Below, in pieces: positions 56,618-64,000 of a stretch of DNA of 64,000 nt. The stretch lies in the NCBI GenBank assembly GCA_039704465.1, contig JASFAU010000002.1:806001-870000 (forward strand), in the 5' to 3' direction. The stretch's first letter is position 1; every line of letters begins with the position of its first letter. This stretch comes from Plasmodiophora brassicae (taxonomy: Eukaryota > Endomyxa > Phytomyxea > Plasmodiophorida > Plasmodiophoridae). The translations under genes and the position numbers were made by a program. The notes under the pieces were generated by a model. The model was not told where the DNA came from, ran no database searches, and worked only from the letters and a program-made list of their open reading frames with translations.

Positions 56618-58424
56618 ATGCAGCGGCGTTTTCAATTTGGCATTGGGTCAACCTTCTCTGGAGCGGGGCACATGTGCGTTCTCCTACCATTGTTCATCAT
56701 ATCCGTCATCATGTCAGACGCTGGCTGGCTTCCCAAACGGGCCCATGGACTCAGCGACGAACGTGTGCCAATGGCAGGCTTCCTTTCTATTTCGTATTAA
56801 TTTATTTTCTGATGCACAATCTGAGGCCCGGACGAATTACGAACAAGCTCGTCTCCATGGCGGTCGATATCAGCACGCAGCCGACGCCCAGGTGACACGC
56901 GAACCTGGGCCGGAAGACCGTGCCGGATACTGACAGACTGGCAAAGATGGATTCGTGGGTCATCTCGACTGTCCATGCAGACCGACGAGGCTAATGTCTA
57001 TGCCCGGCAGGCGACACTGATCCGCCTCCTCGAGGCCCTGTATGCGAAAGATCGCGACTGCTCAGTGGCCGCCAATCTGACCCGCACGGTTGAACAGCGG
57101 CAGCATTGGCCTGAAAGCCATTCAGCGTAACGACAAGCACGTCGCGTACCATGCCGTTGAGGCCCTGCGCATCTTCACAGTGGTCTATGGCAAGAGCAAG
57201 AGCAAGTTGCAAGGGTCAGCTGGCGTGCTCTTGCATGGCACCTGAGAACGAACGTGCTCATTGTCGCTGCATTCAGGTACTGGTGGGTGTTCCCCGATAG
57301 GGAAAGCCCGGATTCGTTCAGTCTGTCAGATGAACTGGTGAGCTCCATTGAGGAAGATCGAGTCTGGGTCGAATGGAAAGTCCTGCGACAACTTCAACCC
57401 CTGTTCCGCTTCGCTCTGGTCCCGATGCGAGATTTGTGCTTTGTAGGACCGTACTGATAAGGTGGCAATGCTTCGCTAATTGGCACCGGACAAGGTTATT
57501 GCTGTTAACACGAGGAAGATCGCAGAGCCCGCCGCTGAAAGGTTAACACAGTCGAGCCAGTTGTTGGCCGTCGCCTTTACCTCTGAGCACTCTCAGCAGA
57601 GGAGACTTCAGCGTCGTCGACAAGTGCATCAAATTCATGAACACGTACGTTCGCCTCCTGATCAATGCCCGCGACGCGGGCACCCTGTTCTGCATCCTCC
57701 TGCAATACCGTTTGCTGATCACCAACCTAATTACGTTTCATGCCGCTGCCACAAACGGAACCGTGACGCCGGACACACATCGGGTCAGCGAAGTCGGCGT
57801 GTCTCAGTTTGAAGCTAGGATCGTCAAAGCCACTCAGTAAGTATTAAGCCCAGCTGGCACCGGCCACACGCTCAACTGTCCCTGCGTGTCAATCAGGTTC
57901 TTACTGTACTATTCGGATGTGTGCACGTCCAGTGGCATGGCGTTCTTGGTGCAAGTCATTGCACAAGACATGGCGGAAATCGTCGTGGCTGCTTCAAGAG
58001 CAAACTTCTCGAGTACGATGCAACTGCTGGTCGGTGGGCCATGCCTGCGATAGATACCATCAGTGGAATGACGAGTGACCAGGATGCGCTTCTGCAATGT
58101 GGAACGAAGGACGATATGGCAGTGTGCGCAGCTCAGATTCGCTTAGCCTGCAGATTGCACAGTTCGCCGCGCTCTGCGGCTCTCGTGCAGAAGATCACAG
58201 AATTCTTAACAAGGCATTCGACCGAGGCCCTAGGAAAGGCCATTGCGAAGATGCAGTCTGTAACCGACAAAGGTACATGGACAGCAGATTTTAGACGACG
58301 CCATAGCTTACTGACTGGGCGCTCGCAAAGACTTCTGGGAAATCAATGATCGGCAGGAGAATCTGGGTATGCAGGCGTAACGATTGGAAGCATTGGTCTG
58401 ACAGCGCGTATCAACTACATTTAG
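56618..58424 (+). CDS. Multi-exon protein with FWE-INDR C-terminus, family not named
   Basis: Exon pieces joined in frame: NLFSDAQSEARTNYEQARLH, then TDEANVYARQATLIRLLEAL YAKDRDCSVAANLTRT, GLKAIQRNDKHVAYHAVEAL RIFTVVYGKSKSKLQ, DELVSSIEEDRVWVEWKVLR QLQPLFRFAL, SVVDKCIKFMNTYVRLLINA RDAGTLFCILLQYRLLITNL, YYSDVCTSSGMAFLVQVIAQ DMAEIVVAASRANF, and DFWEINDRQENL joined by an intron to ARINYI with stop TAG at 58422-58424. The YQYRLL, Y-x-x-x-C-x-x-x-GM-x-F-x-x-x-x-IA-x-D and FWE-x-x-DR-x-x-N patterns remind me of an uncharacterised bacterial family with a large cytosolic C-terminus. I cannot name it. The N-terminal exons (56618-56890) are uncertain and may include TM segments. Confidence 0.6.
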
Positions 58425-58620
58425 AATTCATGACGCTGGAACTGAAGCAACTTCTGCCAAGCATCGTCCAGCAGATCGAGAACGCTAGAGAGCAAAGACG
58501 CACCGACTGATGAGCAAACGCTTGGGAAGGAGAATGAATCAGTGCTCCCAGCGAAGAAATACAACGTAGCATTTACCACTACACTATCGCGTGTACAACA
58601 CACGAGCATACGATAATGAT

Positions 58621-60492
58621 CTATTGACGATGATGCATCTTGACATAGGAATGGCCGTACATGATCATTAGAAGCGGCTGCCCGAATATGCAAAACACAA
58701 GCCAAAAGGCGACCTGCACAACGTATAAGACCAGGCAGCATCCAGGAACCACAACGCAGACGAACATTTCCCCATATTGGCTGTTTCCACCGTTTGTACA
58801 CTCTCCCAGTAATGTATACAAGGGGGACCTGTGCGAATCAGCCAATGCAATGAAGTGGGAAAGCACGGACAAATGGGTACCTGCAGAAGCATACCGAAGA
58901 ACGTCCACGTTTGAATCATGTGGCATGGAACGGAAAAGAACAGCTCATGGACAACCGCTGATAGGAAGAAGGCGATAAATTGAGCAGTGATTGGGGAGAA
59001 ACCGCAGCGAAGCGCAGGAGCGTAGACATGGCGGAGCATGAAATGACGACTAGCAACAGGGTAACCTTCAACATCGGCATTTGTCACACGAGCAGTCCGA
59101 AAGAATTACACAGGAAGGTTCCAGGTTCTCCAGTATGCGCCCAACGTGGGAGCGTTCCACCAGTCCCTACCGCATGTAAGACAGATTTCGAGACAGGCGG
59201 CGCGAAAGCATACATGTAAAATAGCCGATCCCCGAATCTTAGAAGCTCGGCAGTGAGATTGAGCGTCGAGTGGAAGAACAAGTAGAAGCCTAGGAGCCAT
59301 AGCATTGTACTTGGGATAGCCAGCTTAAGAAGTCGTTCAACCACGCGGACAATGTCACGGTTGTCCATATGGACAAACGAGTGCTCGATAGTAGGAAGGA
59401 TATACTGGTGTAGAATCACGAACTCCAGCGTGAGAATGAAGACGATCTCACAAATCCGTCGGGCCACAAATGAGGACCTAATTGCTTTTGTTCTTGGATA
59501 AACCTCCTGATAACACAATGTGGGTGCAGCAATGAACCACCACAGGTGGGTAAAACGGGCAGGAGAATGCAGCGTCAGCTTTTCGTTCAAATCGGTAGCC
59601 TGGAATCACGAATCAACATTGGCAAGCTGGAATTGGACGTCACGAGACTACTGACATGAACATCTCGGAGTCGAGTGGTGCTCGTTCTTGCAACGTGGCG
59701 CACATGCGCAAAGGATATGAGTTTCAACGCGAAAATCGCCGCCAGGAAAAGCAAGGTGATTCCTGGGAGGATATCGGCGAAAGACAGGTGGACGACAGCA
59801 ATGGGGACAATGCAAAGCAGCGATATCAAAGTTGCATGCAAAGTGCAAGCCAATCCGGCCGGCACGAAGGCACTCTGGGCGCCCAATTCGATCAGATACG
59901 ACAGGCATACGAAAAGGGGAAACGATGCCGCACAGATCGTGCACGGCCACCGGTCATACCAGGCACGATAAAACACGTCTGGTCGGGGGACTATCACGAT
60001 GCCATACTTGAGGACATTCTCCATAACCAGCCGGGCATTCATGACAAACAAGACGATGCCGCCAAGCGTGTAGAAACCGCTATACCGAATCAAAGAAATC
60101 AGTACAGAAGCGAAACGTATAGTGGCATGGTCGCTATCGTACCGAAAGTTCTGATGTTTGAGAGGAGCGTCCATCGACAGCAACGATGGCCGAATTTCAG
60201 TGTGAATGGCGTCAACGGGCGACAGGTCTTTCGCTGCAACATATGGCTTCGAGCGTTCCGTTGTGGACGGGGCCAATGATGGGTCGTTGATGGCGAGGGA
60301 CAGCACCGACCGTTCGTCGCCGAGCGCAAGCCTGAACCGGCGTTGGAACACGGGGACCGATGCAGACCGGCGCAATCCCGGGCGGCGATTAGTTGACTCC
60401 GACGTCGTCGACGCCGATACGGGGGATTCATCACGACGAGCCCCATCCAAAGCCTTTCGCCCCGGCGTACGGCGATGTGCCAAGGTCGACAT
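58621..60492 (-). CDS. DGAT1: Diacylglycerol/sterol O-acyltransferase (DGAT1, MBOAT family)
   Basis: ATG at 60492: MSTLAHRRTPGRKALDGARR, a disordered basic N-terminus of about 110 residues, then TM helices (SGFYTLGGIVLFVMNARLVM EN is the conserved L-x-x-x-N-x-RL region). Exon 2 has LWWFIAAPTLCYQEVYPRT (the APTLCYQ motif) and the end DRLFYM. Exon 3 has WWNAPTLGAYWRTWNLPVY (the FYxDWWN region), RHVYAPAL and FFLSAVVHELFFSVP, with the MBOAT catalytic His. The last exon ends FWLVFCIFGQPLLMIMYGHS Y. DGAT1 makes triacylglycerol in the ER membrane from diacylglycerol and acyl-CoA. DGAT1 is favoured over sterol acyltransferases by the FGQPL-MY-HSY end and motif spacing. Confidence 0.92.
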
Positions 60493-60668
60493 GACGATAC
60501 CGGGCGTAAACGGTCCACGGCCTACGGGGTTTGGGTTCGCACCATTGGGGGAGTCGCCGAATCGCACGACAGGATCATTGTAGAGAGGGCGAACGCCTTC
60601 AAGTGTACACAGTTAGGCACTTTGTATTTATTTGTACAGCCACGTTAAATATACAGGGTTGTCGGGAG

Positions 60669-63600
60669 TCATGACGAGTTCAGCAGGGCGTCGGCTTGCA
60701 GCAGACTCCACCTTGTCTGCAGGGCGTCATCATCGTGATGGTCGCTGGCTAGGTCGCAGAGGTTGCATTTCAGGTCGGCCAGTTGGGCGCGGGCCATGGC
60801 GCACGCTTTCTGGCAATCGTAAACAAGACTCCACAGAGTCGAAGCAGCTGAATGGGAACACTCGTCGCCAGCGCGAATTAGATCGAGAAGAATCGACAGG
60901 AGCCGGGGTTGGCCAAGAAGAGTTGGCTTCACACTGCCAAGGAACGCCAAGTTGTGCACGATCATGACGGCTGGTAGTCGCGAACGCGGATTCTGAATTG
61001 CGTTTAGAACAATGTCGAAAAGGTCTGGCAGTACCACTTGAGCGACGCGAGCTTGACCAGCAGGCGTCAGGGCAGCACAACCCAGGAAGCGAAATAACGC
61101 TACTTGGACGTTGGGCATCTTCTTGAATCGGCAGAGACGGCGAAGACTAGCGCCAGCCGTCTCAATCAGTCCAGCACGAAGGAGGATCGGCAGCGTGTCG
61201 ACACATCCAGCAAGCCCTTGGAGGGCCTGCAGCGCCATTATCCGTAACCTGCGTGTCGGAAATCAGATTCCATTTGTTAAGGGCGGTTGTTTGCTTTTAC
61301 CTTGACCCCGACGGATGATCATCGACAGCCTTGCGTTCCACAGGCTTACGAGAACCTGCAGCCGATGTGAAAGCCGATACGCCAGTTGCAACTGCAATGA
61401 GAGATTTAACGATGGAGACACGTTTCTGACGTTCTGAGAGGCCCGAAAGAACCAGTTTGGAGAAGTGAGACCTGGCAAGGACGTTTTGGGTGAATGCAAT
61501 CAGATAATATCGCAACATTTGTTCAACGCGCCAGAGCGACGAGAGAAGAGGTCCCAGTCCCATTGTGTCGAACGCGAGCTCTTTAAGCTCATCGCTGCAG
61601 TTGTAGAACAGCACAGACGCAACGGAAACAGAGGAGCGAAGGTCCGATTCAATTACAAGCGTGTCACCGTTTGTTGCCCTCCGAGCCACCCAAAGAGCGT
61701 GCAGCCGAGAGCACTGCCACAAAACGGTCTTAAACGTCTCATCGCATTTAGTCTTTGGGCAAACAGCCGAAAGCGAGGCAAGCGCTCGGCCAAAGGGACA
61801 ATTATTGCATCCGCTGGCAGACGAACCGGTTGCATAATACGACGTCCGGCCCTGCCGGGCAGTGAATAATGACGCCAATTTGCTCATTACTCCAGGGAGG
61901 ATTTCGATATTTGTTGAACTTGCAATCGGAATTGCTGCTCTAGATATGGTGGTGATAAGGTCACAAACGGCGATCTTCACTTGCTCGTCAGTACAGTCCA
62001 GGCAATGTTCAACGTCGACAAGGAATTCCATTGGTAAGCAACCGGGCGATGTAGCGTCACTGGACATTGCTGAAAGAGCAGCAGAAGCATCAACACGTAG
62101 GAGGAAGTCAACAACGAACGGGACCCGGGAATCCTTTTGTCTAGCAACCGTTCGAAATAGGCTTACAATGGCCGCGATCAGGGGTCCGTTACCCCACAAC
62201 TCGTCATTGTCAAGAACTCGGCAGATATCGATTGCCACCAGTGCCCCATCAATGGCAATGGAGCATTGTATACCCTCCCAGACAGTATTAGCGGACTGTG
62301 CTAGCCAGGGCACACTAGTTTGCACGTGCGACACCAAATGACGTCGGATTGTAGCGACATCAATCCGGCGAAGAACATGTGACAAGTTCGCCGCTACAAG
62401 GGGCAGTGCATCCTCGCGCCGGTCAAGAAGCATCTGACGAACGAAACGAAGAATGCTAAGCGAAAACAGCGGGCACGGTGACGACGATCGAAGCAATGCA
62501 GGAATCAGTGACAAATCGGCAGTATCTGGCAAAGCGCTCAAGACAGAAAGAGCTGCTTGTCTAACCACAGGCGCCTGCGACGAATCCGCCGCGTAATGAG
62601 CGCACGTGGAAATGAGATCGGAACCTGCCGGAGCCATTGCCGTCGTATCAGATAGTAACGAAAGGACAGCGATTCCCTGTGCTCGGATCGATGAATTACG
62701 ATCCGTAACCAGCCTCCAAGCCCAGCGCGCCGTGTCACTGTCGCCATCGTCTTCAGGTAGACTGTAGGACGTTATCATGTTCAGGGCAGACTGCAGTCGC
62801 AATCGGCCAACGAACGAGTTGGGAAGTCGGTTGGTGGACAGGAACTGGGAAGCAATGCCGGGCAAGTCGCGTTTGTCGCTAGCAGGCAGCTCGCTGATGG
62901 CGTATACGGCAAGGTTGATCTGGGAAGTAGACAGTACGGCAGACTTCGACAGCAGCGCAAGCAGTCCGTCCACGAGAGCACGTGCGTTCAACTGAGAACA
63001 GTCGGCACTGCCTATTAAGCGGAAAAGACAATCCAAGGTCCCCTGAAGCAGAATACCGCTGGTCCCACCATCACTTCGTTCCAGACGATCAAGAGCAACA
63101 GGAAGGACATTGTTCGCGACCAGATCGACAACGTCGCCATGGGCCCCGATGCAACTGAGGGTATCAAGAACCGCGACAACTGCCTCATCATCATCAGAAG
63201 TTGCTGGTACGGCGCCGTGGAGAAATCTAGCGGTAATTGGGGAATAGTCGGCTTCTGACGCAGCATCCGTCGCACAGCAGGAAACAACAGCATGAAGCGC
63301 TCGAGCCGAAGACGACAAGGCGGACAAGGAACTGCTTCGCGCCATATTAGACAAAAGGCGTTCAATGACCCTGTCAGGATTGACGTTTGACTTATGCCTG
63401 CAGTGATACTCGACCATTTCGTACACTACATCATTACGATCACATGAAGAGCCCTCGGGAACGTTCAGCAGAGCAGTAATCCGCACCCGGCAAGAACAAG
63501 GCAAAGAAAATGTCTTAGTAAGGGATATCGGCAGAGCGAATTCAACAGAGTCATCATCGTGACTCCATACTGCACTCTTCTGCAGCCCAAGAGAAGACGG

Positions 63601-64000
63601 GCGGAAGACAGCAAGAGCGACGATACTGGCGACAACGCTTCGAACGTCTCGTCTGTCGTCGAACACAAAGGGTGTGACGGCGGTGATAATTTCGTGAACG
63701 AACTCATCACCAGCACTTTCAGGGAACCTGGTCGCCTGCCTACAGGCTTGATGAAGAATGCGCAGACAATGCAAAAGGAGGGAGTCACTGGACGAAGAAC
63801 AATCGTTAGCTTGCGGAACCAACAACTCGAAAAGCGACGAACGAAGCTGGTCAAGGAGGTGTGGAGTGAGGTCGAAGAGATTCTTTGAGTAACGCATCCG
63901 TTCATCTGGGTCATCGAAGATGCGACTGAGTTGTTCGGCAGACGAAGCGCGAAGAGGCAATTCAAGATTCGGGTTCGACAGGATCTTGATCAGGTTCCGC
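60669..64000 (-). CDS. ARM/HEAT-repeat protein, rotatin-like (5' end off the window)
   Basis: The frame is open through the right edge (NLIKILSNPNLELPLRASSA EQLSRIFDDPDERMRY), so the N-terminus is missing. About 1,100 residues of alpha-helical ARM/HEAT-type repeats are present. A short intron (about 50 bases, GTAAAA...ACGCAG) near 61250-61300 joins HPSGSR to LRIMALQALQGLAGCVDTLP. The C-terminus has ALFRFLGCAALTPAGQARVA, VMIVHNLAFLGSVKPTLL and ASTLWSLVYDCQKACAMARA QLADLK, which resembles the rotatin end (ALWALI-x-x-x-QKAK type). Rotatin is needed for centriole and basal-body maturation, which fits CEP290 elsewhere in the window. Other ARM-repeat proteins remain possible. Confidence 0.55.

Noticed and set aside
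1..64000. tRNA, rRNA, CRISPR, insertion sequences or transposons
   Set aside because: I saw no cloverleaf, array of spaced repeats, terminal inverted repeats or transposase/reverse-transcriptase motifs.

Overview
This is a eukaryotic nuclear window with gene-dense, intron-rich DNA. It holds about 35 genes on both strands, often only 9 to 100 bases apart. The spliceosomal introns I could resolve are mostly 40 to 65 bases, GT-AG, often with a CTAAT or CTGAC-like branch site near the 3' end. The gene set fits an opisthokont that makes a cilium: CEP290, a CTFRPET-type protein, a rotatin-like ARM-repeat protein, a BRCT-Myb-RCT Rap1, a fused trehalose-phosphate synthase/phosphatase and a four-domain calcium channel. 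I infer a zoosporic early-diverging fungus or close relative. No rRNA or mitochondrial marker is present to fix the lineage.

Layout. 0.4-11.3 kb: a 7TM-RGS receptor-like protein (-) divergent from a very large coiled-coil gene identified as CEP290 (+). 11.5-20.3 kb: a U-box protein, a small helical protein, a triple coactosin-type ADF-H protein, an F-box-like/Cys-rich protein, an unknown protein, COX10 and a six-TM protein. 20.5-30.7 kb: a putative N-myristoylated protein, U1-C, N-myristoyltransferase, TFIIH subunit TFB5, the diflavin reductase TAH18/NDOR1, mitochondrial processing peptidase alpha, a PTEN/tensin-type phosphatase with C2, and V-ATPase subunit F. 31.2-33.7 kb: two tandem, diverged Rap1-like genes. 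33.7-47 kb: CDC50/LEM3, RRP9 (U3-55K), a membrane-anchored multicopper-oxidase-like protein without copper ligands, a small two-TM protein, a GRAM-domain protein, a TPS-TPP, hyccin/FAM126 and bystin/ENP1. 47-52.9 kb: a four-domain voltage-gated calcium channel. 53-56.3 kb: three minus-strand genes (CTFRPET protein, EF-hand-like protein, single-TM protein). 56.6-64 kb: an unknown protein with an FWE-INDR C-terminus, DGAT1, and a rotatin-like ARM protein running off the right edge.

Working together. Housekeeping links are visible: RRP9 and bystin both act in small-subunit ribosome processing and share a 22-bp promoter match; TFB5, U1-C and TAH18 serve transcription/repair, splicing and Fe-S assembly; COX10 and MPP-alpha serve mitochondria. 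Ciliary candidates are spread through the window. The most unusual items are the tandem Rap1 pair, the shared CGG-N3-CCG promoter element, the copper-less cupredoxin protein, the TM-anchored TPS-TPP and the channel with an E/N/E/E filter.

Exon joins were worked out by hand from reading frame, GT-AG sites and family conservation. Gene ends are more reliable than internal boundaries.
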